DNA from: Desulfitobacterium_A nosdiversum
Lineage (GTDB): Bacteria; Bacillota; Desulfitobacteriia; Desulfitobacteriales; Desulfitobacteriaceae
Direction of reading: 5' to 3'
DNA length: 64,000 bases
NCBI RefSeq assembly: GCF_049860565.1
Contig: NZ_CP172056.1
Location: 4,154,001-4,218,000 of the forward strand
Part shown: positions 34,027 to 42,837 of the stretch, piece by piece
Layout: the number at the start of each line of letters is the position of its first letter
Position numbering within the stretch: position 1 is the first letter of the stretch
Position numbers and translations under genes: made by a program
The notes under the pieces: model-generated
Database searches by the model: none
What the model saw: only the letters and a program-made list of their open reading frames with translations
What the model was told of the DNA's origin: nothing

Positions 34027-35604
34027 CTACTTCACCGGAAACAAAGAGGTCCATATTCTCCCGATCAGAGGAATTCTGATAATATCGCTGTGCTGAATAA
34101 CTTTTAAATAAACTAAAAACATCAGATAAATCCCGAGTGATAATAAAATGGAGATCAACGTCTTGTACCCTACATTGAAACCGCTAGCAAGAAGCACAAA
34201 AATTATTTTGCTGCTGCATCCCATAAATGTCCCTGCTGCTAATATCCTTATAATATTAGAAAAGTCGAGTGAGAAATCAATGAACTCGACAACAAAATAA
34301 AAGTGTAAAAACGTTTCTAAAAGTCCTCCGATACTTAATGCATAAATGACTCCAAAGATCCCCAGCTGAGGATTTGAGGCCAGTGGATAAATCAGCAAAA
34401 GTGTTACAGCGGCGGCAATAATATTGTTCATCATTTCTATTTTCGCCTTCCCTAGACCGACTAGAGCTGACTGGAGTGGAGTCTGGATATAATTAAATAA
34501 ATAAAAGGGAGCAATCACTTTTAATAGCGATGCCGCTTGGGGTGAATGGTAGATAACCGTCATTAACTCAGAGGAAAACAGATACAAGAAAATCGTACTG
34601 GGAACACCAACGAGGAGAGCTGCCCCGATTGCTTGATTGATTCTGCGCCGTATAAGCTTGATATTGTTTTTTGCATTTGCCTCACTAATGGCGGGCACTA
34701 AAGTCACTTTCAAAGACTGATTGATAAATGCCGGAAAAAAGATCAACGGCATAACAAAACCGGTCAGCATTCCATATTGTTTAGTAATCATAACGGAACT
34801 CACTCCAGCTGCCGCTAAACTTTTAGTAATCATAATCGGCTGTAGTGATCGCGCCGCCGACATGACAACCCCACTCCCCGCTGTAGGAAGTCCTGTTTGC
34901 AATAATTCCATCAAAATCGTCTTTCCTTTGGTGATATGAGGCAATACCGATTGAGGCACATGAAATTTGCTAAAATGAGTCCTTCTAAAAACCCCTAATA
35001 AAAAAAGCAGGGAAAAGGCTTCCCCAATTACACTGCTGAAAACTGTTCCCGCTGCTGCATATTCAATGCCATAAGGTATAAGCAATTGAACCAAAACATA
35101 CGTAAAAACAATATGAACAATTTGCTCAAAAACTTGCGATAAAGCGAGCGGGCTCATCGTTTGCATCCCTCGAAAATATCCTTTAACCACTCCTGAAATC
35201 GCTCCCAGCGGAATCATGGGGATTAAGGCCATGAAAGAATAATAAGCACGCTGATCCGTAAGAAAATAAGAGGAAAATGCTTTAGCACTTAAAACTGAAA
35301 ACATCATTACGACAATACTCAGGCTTCCTGTTAAGGTTAAGGAAACGATGAGTATTTTTTTAACTTTTCTCCTGTTGCCTTCGGCATCCGCCTCAGCCAC
35401 TAATTTTGAAATTGCTACGGGCAGCCCAATGGTTGTCAGCGTCATCATTAAACCCATAAAAGGCATGACCATCTTTTTTAAGCCAATTCCTTCCGGACCA
35501 AGAATCCTGGATTGAATAATCGTATTCGTGAAAATCAATATTCTCGTTATAAAAGCCGCTGCTGTAAGGATAAATGCCCCTTTGACCAAACTTTGTTTCT
35601 TCAT
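34027..35604 (-). CDS. spoVB: SpoVB-like polysaccharide flippase (MOP/MATE superfamily)
   Basis: 525 residues with about 14 membrane helices. KQSLVKGAFILTAAAFITRIL at the N-terminus, VMPFMGLMMTLTTIGLPVAISKLVAEA, and GVVKGYFRGMQTMSPLALSQVFEQIVHI match the stage V sporulation protein B family. SpoVB moves lipid-linked precursors across the membrane during spore cortex synthesis. Several paralogues exist in spore formers, so this could also be a general oligosaccharide flippase. AGGAAGG precedes the ATG. Confidence 0.88.
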   Translation of the reverse strand: MKKQSLVKGAFILTAAAFITRILIFTNTIIQSRILGPEGIGLKKMVMPFMGLMMTLTTIGLPVAISKLVAEADAEGNRRKVKKILIVSLTLTGSLSIVVMMFSVLSAKAFSSYFLTDQRAYYSFMALIPMIPLGAISGVVKGYFRGMQTMSPLALSQVFEQIVHIVFTYVLVQLLIPYGIEYAAAGTVFSSVIGEAFSLLFLLGVFRRTHFSKFHVPQSVLPHITKGKTILMELLQTGLPTAGSGVVMSAARSLQPIMITKSLAAAGVSSVMITKQYGMLTGFVMPLIFFPAFINQSLKVTLVPAISEANAKNNIKLIRRRINQAIGAALLVGVPSTIFLYLFSSELMTVIYHSPQAASLLKVIAPFYLFNYIQTPLQSALVGLGKAKIEMMNNIIAAAVTLLLIYPLASNPQLGIFGVIYALSIGGLLETFLHFYFVVEFIDFSLDFSNIIRILAAGTFMGCSSKIIFVLLASGFNVGYKTLISILLSLGIYLMFLVYLKVIQHSDIIRIPLIGRIWTSLFPVK

Positions 35605-35772
35605 CGATAACCTTCCTGAATTACAAATGTTTGGTTCATGTATATGTAAACTTTGCAGGTTAAAAACCTTTAATTAGGTAAAAAGATCAATAAGATAACG
35701 CAAAAAGCATAAACGCTATGGGTGAATCATAATAAATAGCGAGCAATTCTCTGTTTAGAAGGGGTGAGATAT

Positions 35773-36306
35773 TTGAGACCAGAACCCTTTCCACGAATGA
35801 ACCAAAGCTATCTCCTTATCGTACTGATTCTTTTAATTCTAGCTGCCTTCCTGCGCACAAGCTTATCCAGTGTATCTACGTCAGTAACTTCGAATTGGAA
35901 TACTCAAGTCATTGATGTGACCAGAAATCATAACGCAGCACTGGCATTCTATTTATTAGGGACGAATCCTAACCCTGCGCCGGTGAACGCCTTAGCCCGC
36001 AACGTCATCACTTCGCCTTCCAATTATTTCGGGAAATATCTGCAGCTTTCCGGTACCATTCAATCCGTGCAAACGTATCCTTCACAAAATAATCTTCCAG
36101 GCCTAATTATCGGTAATACTACTGAATTAGTGATGATTGCAAATGATGGTGTAACGGTGGTTGATTGCTTGCTTGTTAACGAAGGAATAAATCTAACGAT
36201 CGGCAGCACGATAACTATTAATGGATATACCCCAGGCATAAGATATGTTCAGAATTCCCAAACGGCCTTAACCCAAGAACTTGTGATCATTGGACGTGCT
36301 GTTTAA
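35773..36306 (+). CDS. Membrane-anchored OB-fold-like protein of unknown function
   Basis: About 177 residues. One transmembrane helix near the N-terminus (SYLLIVLILLILAAFL) is followed by an external domain. The part FGKYLQLSGTIQSVQTYPS to GSTITINGYTPGIRYVQN looks like a small OB-fold (tRNA-anti-like) domain. I chose TTG at 35773, 5-6 bases after GAAGGGGTGAG; the GTG at 35764 lies inside that ribosome binding site, and an ATG occurs at 35797. It precedes another membrane-anchored unknown gene on the same strand. Confidence 0.65.
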   Translation: MRPEPFPRMNQSYLLIVLILLILAAFLRTSLSSVSTSVTSNWNTQVIDVTRNHNAALAFYLLGTNPNPAPVNALARNVITSPSNYFGKYLQLSGTIQSVQTYPSQNNLPGLIIGNTTELVMIANDGVTVVDCLLVNEGINLTIGSTITINGYTPGIRYVQNSQTALTQELVIIGRAV

Positions 36307-36437
36307 GCTGTTTAGATTGAGTATCGCCTGCTTTGATATTAAGATTTTCTTAAGATTCTCGCAGATAAAAATATCTCCCCCTGAAACACGTATAAGTAAA
36401 CAAATGCAATTTTTTTGCATTTCGAAGGGGGAGGTTT

Positions 36438-37532
36438 ATGTCAAATCAGTGGGAGCGCCGGCCTCGCATACCGGAATTGCTTATTGTGGTAGTTCTGATC
36501 ATTATCGGCTATTTGCTTTTTTCCTATTTCTTTAAGAACATTTCTTCGCAGGTAAATCCGACCGCTTCAGCATCAAGTATAAACGACATCAACTCATCCA
36601 GTATCAATGATCCTAATGCTTTAAATGCTTTAAATTCTTCCGGTTCTTCTTCTCCACTTCTCCCAAATGCAAATAACACATTGAATAGCGGAAGCGGTAA
36701 TAATGCTTTAGCATCAGGATATTGGATACTATTTGTTTCTAATGGAACTTCTCAGCAACTTTCTGTTAGCGCTCAGGATTATGCTTTTATACAGGGGTTA
36801 ATCCAAAGCGATAGTAAAGGAAGCCCCACGGTTACCATATTTCTGATTGAGAACGGACAAATTCATCAACATATTGTCAGCAATGAAATTTATTCGATCT
36901 TATCCAATATGGCTACTATTATTACACAGGGTTCTAATCCATCTTCATCTGCAAATTCCACTTCATCTTCATCTACAACGATGCTGCCTTCGGCAGCAAC
37001 CAGTGAAACAATGACCGTGAGCAACCCTTCTGCCTCCGGATTTACATTAACATTAAATCCAAAACTTAATGGCTTAACCCTCAGCAACTTTACGCTTGTT
37101 AATAGTTTAGGAAACCCGGTATCCCCTATCAGTGCAACAACTTCAGACAATGGAGCAACTTATACAATTCATGCAGCGTTAAGTACAGGCCAAACGTACA
37201 CTGTAACAGCAAAGGCTGCAGGTTACACCTTCGGGGCTGCTCAAAACATTACTGTAGCGTCTGCGGCAACCAGTGAAACAATGACCGTGAGCAACCCTTC
37301 TGCCTCCGGATTTACATTAACATTAAATCCAAAACTTAATGGCTTAACCCTCAGCAACTTTACGCTTGTTAATAGTTTAGGAAGCCCTGTGACCCTTACC
37401 GGTGCAACTACTTCAGACAGCGGATCAACTTATGCAATTTCCGCAGCGTTGACTGCAGGCCAAACGTACACCTTAACTGCAGCTTCTACAGGTTACACCT
37501 TTGGAACGGCGGTAAACGTAGTGGTTCCATAA
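36438..37532 (+). CDS. Cell-surface-type protein with two 90-residue repeats
   Basis: 364 residues. There is a short cytoplasmic N-terminus, one membrane helix (ELLIVVVLIIIGYLLFSYFF), a Ser/Asn-rich linker (about 40-95), a globular part, then two tandem Ig-like or carboxypeptidase-regulatory-like beta repeats of 90 residues. Each repeat starts ATSETMTVSNPSASGFTLTL and ends TGYTFG or AGYTFG followed by a short strand. The first 118 bases of the repeats are identical, while their remainder has diverged, suggesting recent gene conversion. GGGGGAGG precedes the ATG. A surface or spore-surface role is possible but unproven. Confidence 0.7.
   Translation: MSNQWERRPRIPELLIVVVLIIIGYLLFSYFFKNISSQVNPTASASSINDINSSSINDPNALNALNSSGSSSPLLPNANNTLNSGSGNNALASGYWILFVSNGTSQQLSVSAQDYAFIQGLIQSDSKGSPTVTIFLIENGQIHQHIVSNEIYSILSNMATIITQGSNPSSSANSTSSSSTTMLPSAATSETMTVSNPSASGFTLTLNPKLNGLTLSNFTLVNSLGNPVSPISATTSDNGATYTIHAALSTGQTYTVTAKAAGYTFGAAQNITVASAATSETMTVSNPSASGFTLTLNPKLNGLTLSNFTLVNSLGSPVTLTGATTSDSGSTYAISAALTAGQTYTLTAASTGYTFGTAVNVVVP
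36996..37383 (+). repeat. Tandem intragenic repeat, 270-base period
   Basis: Bases 36996-37113 recur exactly at 37266-37383 (118 bases identical, offset 270). The following 150 bases of each unit are only partly similar. The period is in frame (90 codons). Confidence 0.9.
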
Positions 37533-37552
37533 TAATTTCAATTCGATTAGAA

Positions 37553-37593
37553 AAAAGCACCGGCATTCTATCAATTAAGAACGCTGGTACTAT
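37553..37593 (+). terminator. Terminator-like hairpin
   Basis: AGCACCGGC and GCTGGTACT (37553-37593) can pair with G-U pairs, and a short weak T-rich stretch follows. It lies just past the repeat-protein gene. Confidence 0.45.
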
Positions 37594-37803
37594 CGTTTGT
37601 CGTAATTGTTTGTTATGGTCAAATGCCATTTTATGCGCTATTATAGAGTTATCAGTAAGAAATCATACATTCAATCTCAGAATTTTTTCACTTAACAGCC
37701 TTCTCCAAGCGTAAACGGACATCCTTTAAATGCTCACTCGGGTTAAACTTAACAAATTGCTTTGCATATTTTTAATGTTAATATAAAAAACGGAGGGGTA
37801 ATT

Positions 37804-38121
37804 ATGACGGGTCTTACCAATCAAGAGACGACTGAAGTTCATGGTAACGTTGAGGTTCGAGCATTCATGTTCCTGCGTAAAATTTTTAATGAGCGCAATT
37901 GGCCAACGCCCTATTTTTTTAAACTGGAACGAGAATGTAATGCCATGGAACTGGCAGAAATGTTAGACTTACCTTTAGAGAGAATTGAAGCCGTATTTAT
38001 TAACGGTAAGGCCAATCCATTTAGCGAGGAAACCATGATTCAACCCGGGGATCGAATCGCATTCCTTCCACCAGGGATGCCCGGCCCATACCGTGCTATG
38101 TTAGGAATCAAAAAACTATAA
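37804..38121 (+). CDS. Ubiquitin-like beta-grasp protein (Mut7-C ubiquitin / MoaD-ThiS type)
   Basis: 105 residues from the ATG at 37804, which has GGAGGGG at the right distance; the frame is open to 37762. The last 60 residues show the beta-grasp pattern of Mut7-C-associated ubiquitin-like proteins: PLERIEAVFINGKANPF, then QPGDRIAFLPPGMPGPYRAML. The chain ends GIKKL, without the Gly-Gly tail needed for sulfur transfer or conjugation. It therefore probably does not act as a MoaD/ThiS sulfur carrier unless processed. No Mut7-C RNase domain gene or AOR gene is adjacent. Function unknown. Confidence 0.7.
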   Translation: MTGLTNQETTEVHGNVEVRAFMFLRKIFNERNWPTPYFFKLERECNAMELAEMLDLPLERIEAVFINGKANPFSEETMIQPGDRIAFLPPGMPGPYRAMLGIKKL

Positions 38122-38137
38122 TATATCCTGAACACGA

Positions 38138-38192
38138 ACCCTCATCTCTCTTATCCCCAGTGCATGGGACGGGAAAGTGATGAGGGTATTTT
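38138..38192 (+). terminator. Terminator overlapping the end of the opposite gene
   Basis: ACCCTCATC (38138-38146) and GATGAGGGT (38179-38187) form a perfect 9-base stem followed by ATTTTTGT. It terminates the ubiquitin-like gene. Its right half lies inside the last codons of the convergent pentapeptide gene. Confidence 0.7.
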
Positions 38193-39020
38193 TGTATCTG
38201 CGTTCCCTTTGGCCGCATTAATTTGGGTCTGGGTAAGAAAGATACTCTTTGATAAATTGGCTCCTCGGAGATCCGCATCTCGAAAATCAGCTCCAATAAG
38301 GTCGGCCCCGCTCAAATCAACATCTCTAAGATCAGCAGCAATAAGATAGGCTCCTCTTAAATTCTCCCCTCTCATATCACGTTTTCTTAAATCTGCTCCA
38401 ATAAGATCCAGTCCTCGGCCCAACACCTTTTTACGCCTTAATGAAATCTTTTGTTTGCCGCCGGATGCTTCAGTCCGAACAAGTTCACTCGTTTTCTGAA
38501 GCAATGTATCAACCTTAGCTCGATGAACTAGAATATCCAGCTTCAAGAGCTCTTCGGGGTTTAGATTTGCAAGTCGTTCCGTTTCATCAATCATAGTTCT
38601 TAGATTATCATGGATAGGACGAGAGGGTTCTAATGTTAATGCTTCAGTTAGATACCAGAGCAGTTCCTGGAGCCGACTGACGATGAGAAATACCTCAAAC
38701 ATGGTCTTTGCCGATTCCGAGACTTTTCGCCAATCGTTCCCTCTAAAGCTGATTTGAGATACCTTTTGCCCCGCTCCGAAGCAGTCAAAGGCAATGCATC
38801 CTTTAAGGCCTCGTTCCGCAAGGTTCGTGTGAACAGAACATTTAAAATCCGACTGAAGGTTGATGCACGGTTGACCTGCCTCTTTATTGGTTGGGAAGCC
38901 TTCTGAAGCTGAAAAGCAGAGTGCGGTACAACATAAACCAAAACAGTTGTTACAATCAGCCTGCAAATTTTTACGTAAAATTTCGCGATCCATCTTACTC
39001 ATATTTTCTACTTCAAACAC
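38151..39020 (-). CDS. Cys-rich metal-cluster domain fused to pentapeptide repeats
   Basis: 289 residues in three parts. Residues about 19-75 contain a cysteine cluster (CNNCFGLCCTALCF, then CINLQ, KCSVH, GCIAFDCFG), resembling YkgJ-type zinc/iron-chelating proteins. A helical middle follows (about 80-200). About nine pentapeptide repeats, A(D/N)LxG-type (ADLRDVDLSGADLIGADFRDADLRGANL), lie near 205-275 and form a right-handed beta helix. Such fusions are known in Firmicutes, but the role is unclear. The start (GTG at 39020, or ATG at 39002 or 38993) is uncertain because no strong ribosome binding site is visible. Confidence 0.78.
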   Translation of the reverse strand: MFEVENMSKMDREILRKNLQADCNNCFGLCCTALCFSASEGFPTNKEAGQPCINLQSDFKCSVHTNLAERGLKGCIAFDCFGAGQKVSQISFRGNDWRKVSESAKTMFEVFLIVSRLQELLWYLTEALTLEPSRPIHDNLRTMIDETERLANLNPEELLKLDILVHRAKVDTLLQKTSELVRTEASGGKQKISLRRKKVLGRGLDLIGADLRKRDMRGENLRGAYLIAADLRDVDLSGADLIGADFRDADLRGANLSKSIFLTQTQINAAKGNADTKIPSSLSRPMHWG

Positions 39021-39216
39021 CTCTGCTCTGTCGTTCCGCTTTTTCTATAATCATAATACACATTTCTTTAAATACGAAATAATTGTGAGCAATTCTTTTA
39101 AGTCTTTAGCTATAATGCAACCCCGAAAGGCATATAGCCCATCGGGGGCAGCGAAAAACTAAGTTTTATATATGATTTTAAATTATAGAGTTATACGGGA
39201 AAAGACTTTGACGTTT

Positions 39217-41283
39217 TTAATAGCTTTGCAAAATTGAAGTCACTACTTTTTCTACCTCTGATTCCTGTAACTCAGACGTAAAAATTCGAATATGTATACC
39301 CTCTCCAATATTAAATTGAGCTGCTGGATCCATATTTAAGGTTTTTCTCAATTTAACTTCAGTTCCGTTAATTTCTTTTGTATTATAATCCAATGGCTTT
39401 AACTCTCTAGCCGGGACGTCAAATGGATAATTACCTTTACTTACTTGAACATCTAAATAGGAGGTTGTATTTGTATAATATAAATGAAAAACTTCAAACT
39501 TTTCATTTTTTCTGATTTGTATACTGGAAGATTCCTGTTTAAGGCTATAACCTTGTGGAACAGCAATATCCTCAGGTTTCAGAGTCTTAAAACTCAACTC
39601 ATCCGAAGCCGTTTTTCCTGTTTTAATAATAGAAATGTCTGTAAGCGAGGTATCTGCTGAAATGTTAATACTTACGGCGATTTTCTTTAACTCATCGAGA
39701 GAAATCTCTCCCCCTGGATTGCTGTAAACTATATACTCCACGTTATCCTTAGTAAATTGGATAGATGAAGAATGAAAATTTTTATACTCAGTTACTGTCA
39801 ACGTTGCTGGCAGATCGCCGATTTGAATTTGAGTTTTTGTCTCTTTAACATCACTAGATCGTTGAATAACAGCTTGAAACATCTCGCCAGGTCGTGCCTC
39901 TTTTATCATAATTGCTGATTGAATGCCATATGATTTGGATGCTGATTGAATGCCATATAATGCAGAGAAAGTATTAGAGTTAGTACCTGGAGGAGTATTT
40001 TCATTGCATGTGATTTGCGAGGACATAAGCTCATATCCTGCGGTGTAACTTGGGAGTGAGGGCTTAAAAGAAAGATATTTATTGTAATTAAAACTTCCAT
40101 CCTCTATAGAAGAAGTTTGATCAGATTCAGGAGTTTGCTGACCAAGAGCCGTATTTGTCCCTGCGGCCGTTGTCCCAAGCGTATCGGATGTATCAGCCTT
40201 GGCATTCGTCATGGTTACAAATGTCAAAACGACTACAACTCCAACAACGAATAATGCCCACCGTAAAGGTATTTTACGAAAGTCTTTGATCATCGTAATT
40301 CTCCTCCTTATTTGCGAGCTTGAACCAGACAAACTTGCCAAGCTGATAATTCGTGGTAGTCTCGCGTTCCTCTCTGCCAGTTTGATAAGTGTATACGCAT
40401 ACTCTTTAGCATAATCTCCGCCAATTTTTTCAAGTGTTATAGCATCACAAGCGATTTCCTGATCTTCCCGCAATTTATAAAATGAGTACCAAAGCAGCGG
40501 ATTGAACCAATGGATGATCAGCAATCCCCGAGTTAAGCAGTTTACTATCATGTCTTTACGCTTAAAGTGTAATAATTCGTGCACAAAAACGTAATCCAGT
40601 TGCTCCTGGTTAAATTCCTCTAAAGTACCCATAGGTATCAAAACACTCGGACGGAATACACCATAAAGTGACGGACTCGTTATAACTCTTGTTTGAACTA
40701 AAGGAATCCTAACTTTAATATTTAATTTGTTTTTAGCCTCTTCAAAAGCGATAAGCAACTTCGTATCAATCACAGATTGACCTTGAATCCTATGATTGAA
40801 TCTTTTATTGATCAACCCTGTCGCAATAATAAAAACGACAATACCGATAAGCCAAAGGAACAACAATAGTTTATGTATAAACGTGGAGGCGGCAATAGAA
40901 TTAGATGATTTGTCATTATCGATTAATTTATTCTGGTTCTGATCACCCGCAATTTGGTCTAATGGGTAGCCCGTTTCTTCCTGAAATAATCCAGTATTCT
41001 CTATAGCAGAATCTGAATTCGCATTTGTACTTTCATTGACAGAAGTGGCTTGCTGCGTCTTCAAATGAGAGAAGTTATATAGACTAAAGGAAGTTTGGGG
41101 TGTCCATGGCAACAGTAGACTGACAATCACGATCGACCATAATAGATAATGCAAACGTGGACTGATTTTATTCTTAAGAACAAATTTCACCATTAATAAG
41201 CAAATGATTAAAATGCTTACCTTGGCGGAAGTCTGCCAAACCCAATCAAAAAGACGCATATAATCTATAGGTTCTGATAGCAA
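39217..41283 (-). CDS. BlaR1-family M56 peptidase / sensor with large extracellular domain
   Basis: 688 residues. The N-terminal half is the M56 module: membrane helices near 15-35, 40-60 and 135-160, the zinc motif HELLH in VFVHELLHFKRKD, and the third ligand region EIACDAITLEKIG. It ends with a helix at about 345-362. Unlike BlaR1 there is no penicillin-binding sensor. The external C-terminal 320 residues contain two DUF4367-like beta domains. It probably senses an envelope signal and cleaves the BlaI-like repressor encoded directly upstream, whose stop is 2 bases from this TTG start (AAGGGG before it). Confidence 0.88.
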   Translation of the reverse strand: MLSEPIDYMRLFDWVWQTSAKVSILIICLLMVKFVLKNKISPRLHYLLWSIVIVSLLLPWTPQTSFSLYNFSHLKTQQATSVNESTNANSDSAIENTGLFQEETGYPLDQIAGDQNQNKLIDNDKSSNSIAASTFIHKLLLFLWLIGIVVFIIATGLINKRFNHRIQGQSVIDTKLLIAFEEAKNKLNIKVRIPLVQTRVITSPSLYGVFRPSVLIPMGTLEEFNQEQLDYVFVHELLHFKRKDMIVNCLTRGLLIIHWFNPLLWYSFYKLREDQEIACDAITLEKIGGDYAKEYAYTLIKLAERNARLPRIISLASLSGSSSQIRRRITMIKDFRKIPLRWALFVVGVVVVLTFVTMTNAKADTSDTLGTTAAGTNTALGQQTPESDQTSSIEDGSFNYNKYLSFKPSLPSYTAGYELMSSQITCNENTPPGTNSNTFSALYGIQSASKSYGIQSAIMIKEARPGEMFQAVIQRSSDVKETKTQIQIGDLPATLTVTEYKNFHSSSIQFTKDNVEYIVYSNPGGEISLDELKKIAVSINISADTSLTDISIIKTGKTASDELSFKTLKPEDIAVPQGYSLKQESSSIQIRKNEKFEVFHLYYTNTTSYLDVQVSKGNYPFDVPARELKPLDYNTKEINGTEVKLRKTLNMDPAAQFNIGEGIHIRIFTSELQESEVEKVVTSILQSY

Positions 41284-41285
41284 GC

Positions 41286-41663
41286 TTACCCCTTCCTTTC
41301 CTCGATAAGACGTTTTAACTCCTCAATTTCTTCCGGGGAAAGCTTTTCGTCCTGAAGAAAAGCCGCCAACATTGGTTGGAAAGCCCCTCCAAAAACGCGT
41401 TTAACAAAAGACTTCGTTTCAGACTTAATACATTCCGCTTGACTAACCAAAGGATAGTAGAGATAAAGTCTACGTTCCTCCTCATAGCCTATAGCTTTTT
41501 TCTTAACCAGCCGATTAATTAAAGTTTTTATCGTATTCGGTTTCCAATCTGCAACATCTATCAATGCATCAACAATCTCGTTTGCTGTACAGGGAGAAGA
41601 CTTGGACCAAACTACCTTCATTACTTCCCACTCTGCCTCTGAAATTTTCGGTATCTCAGACAT
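41286..41663 (-). CDS. BlaI/MecI-family transcriptional repressor
   Basis: 125 residues from the ATG at 41663, preceded by GGGAGGGA; the frame extends upstream to 41765 without a ribosome binding site. The winged helix shows ISEAEWEVMKVVWSKSS, TANEIVDAL and WKPNTIKTLINRLVKKKAI, the diagnostic BlaI core. The C-terminal helices dimerise and are the usual cleavage target of the M56 partner. It should bind the tandem TACA-TGTA dyads at 41686-41717 and repress its own operon. Confidence 0.95.
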   Translation of the reverse strand: MSEIPKISEAEWEVMKVVWSKSSPCTANEIVDALIDVADWKPNTIKTLINRLVKKKAIGYEEERRLYLYYPLVSQAECIKSETKSFVKRVFGGAFQPMLAAFLQDEKLSPEEIEELKRLIEERKG

Positions 41664-41685
41664 TAAGATCCCTCCCGACTTATCG

Positions 41686-41717
41686 ATTACATCTGTAATT
41701 ATTATTACAGATGTAAT
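41686..41717. promoter_or_regulatory. Tandem BlaI-type operators
   Basis: ATTACATCTGTAAT (41686-41699) and ATTACAGATGTAAT (41704-41717) are exact reverse complements of each other. Each is also a TACA-N4-TGTA dyad, the half-site pattern of BlaI/MecI operators. They lie 23 bases upstream of the blaI start. Confidence 0.85.
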
Positions 41718-41773
41718 AATAATTGTCAACATAATTTTCCAATATTGGTAAGCTAAAAACCTCAATGCATCAA

Positions 41774-41817
41774 GAAAGACGACTTATGCGATTTTCTCAC
41801 ATCCAGTCGTCTTCATC
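41774..41817 (-). terminator. degV terminator
   Basis: On the minus strand AAGACGACT pairs with AGTCGTCTT, separated by about 20 bases and followed by TCTTGATG. It lies about 20 bases past the degV stop. Confidence 0.6.
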
Positions 41818-41835
41818 TTTTCCTTATTCTTCTCG

Positions 41836-42699
41836 TCATCTCATATCTATTTCCGTATAGTAAGCAATGCCGATTGCTCCCGGACCTACATGCAATCCAA
41901 TAACAGGCCCAATATCTACGATGTCGATCTTTTGACTTACGTTGAGCTTCTCCTTAATCATCGCCGCAAATTCTTTGGCCTCGTCAATGCAGTTGATATG
42001 ATGAATAACAACCTCACCTAATCCATGCTGGCTGATATCTTCCATAAATTTTTGGATCATAGCCTTTACCGCATTACCTTTACTTCTCACCTTCATCAAA
42101 ACGGTAGTCTTGCCATTTTCCACCGTCAAAATCGGAATGATTTTAAACAGGTTTCCGATCAACGCACTTGCTCCTCCGATTCGTCCGCCTTTTTTTAAGT
42201 AGTCAAGGTTCTCAGGTATGAATAAGAATCGGCTTCTTTTGATGTTTTCCAGCGCTGCCTTCTCAACCTGCTTGAGTGTCATTCCCACCTTTGCGGCTCT
42301 GGCTGCCTGAAGGACAGCAAAACCCAACTGCATACAGTTCGACCCTGAATCAACGATTGCAATTCTTGCATCGTTGTATTTCTCTAAAAGCATCTTTTTA
42401 ACAAGCTGGGCGGTCGAGAACGTACCACTCATTTCTGAAGATAAAAGAACACAGCAAAGTTGGTCGCCTTTTTCAACGACACTTCTCATGGCATTTTCCA
42501 AATCACCCACAGGAGGCTGCGAAGACGTTGGTATTCCTTTATCAGCCATCATTTGATAAAAACTCTCATTATCGATATCAGTTTCCTTGATGCAGTCATC
42601 CCCAAAGGAAATTCCTAGGGATACGGCTTGAATGTCCAGCTCTTTTCTGACTTGTTCGTCTATGTAGCTGGTACTATCCGTCAAAATTTTTACAGCCAT
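41836..42699 (-). CDS. DegV family fatty-acid-binding protein
   Basis: 287 residues from the ATG at 42699 (AAAGAGG upstream; the longer start at 42717 lacks one). The DegV signature is clear: KILTDSTSYI at the N-terminus, PTSSQPPVGDLENAM, LLSSEMSGTFSTAQ, VDSGSNCMQLG and LDYLKKGGRIGG. Family proteins bind fatty acids and, in many Firmicutes (FakB), deliver them to the FakA kinase for phosphorylation. No fakA lies nearby. Single-gene transcript. Confidence 0.92.
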   Translation of the reverse strand: MAVKILTDSTSYIDEQVRKELDIQAVSLGISFGDDCIKETDIDNESFYQMMADKGIPTSSQPPVGDLENAMRSVVEKGDQLCCVLLSSEMSGTFSTAQLVKKMLLEKYNDARIAIVDSGSNCMQLGFAVLQAARAAKVGMTLKQVEKAALENIKRSRFLFIPENLDYLKKGGRIGGASALIGNLFKIIPILTVENGKTTVLMKVRSKGNAVKAMIQKFMEDISQHGLGEVVIHHINCIDEAKEFAAMIKEKLNVSQKIDIVDIGPVIGLHVGPGAIGIAYYTEIDMR

Positions 42700-42837
42700 G
42701 CTTTCCTCTTTCATCATATAAAATCAAAGACTCACAGGCAATGTGACATCCCATGAATCTTTTCTTTTAAGGCAAACAATCAATAATTATTATTTATTAT
42801 ACCTGAATTTCGACATTGTTAATACTTATTTTTAAAA

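Noticed and set aside
36890..37150. 86-codon minus-strand frame over the repeat protein
   Set aside because: Antisense shadow; the plus-strand frame has a start, ribosome binding site and repeats.
36996..37383. Possible CRISPR or satellite array
   Set aside because: Only two units of 270 bases, in frame within a gene; no short direct repeats with spacers.
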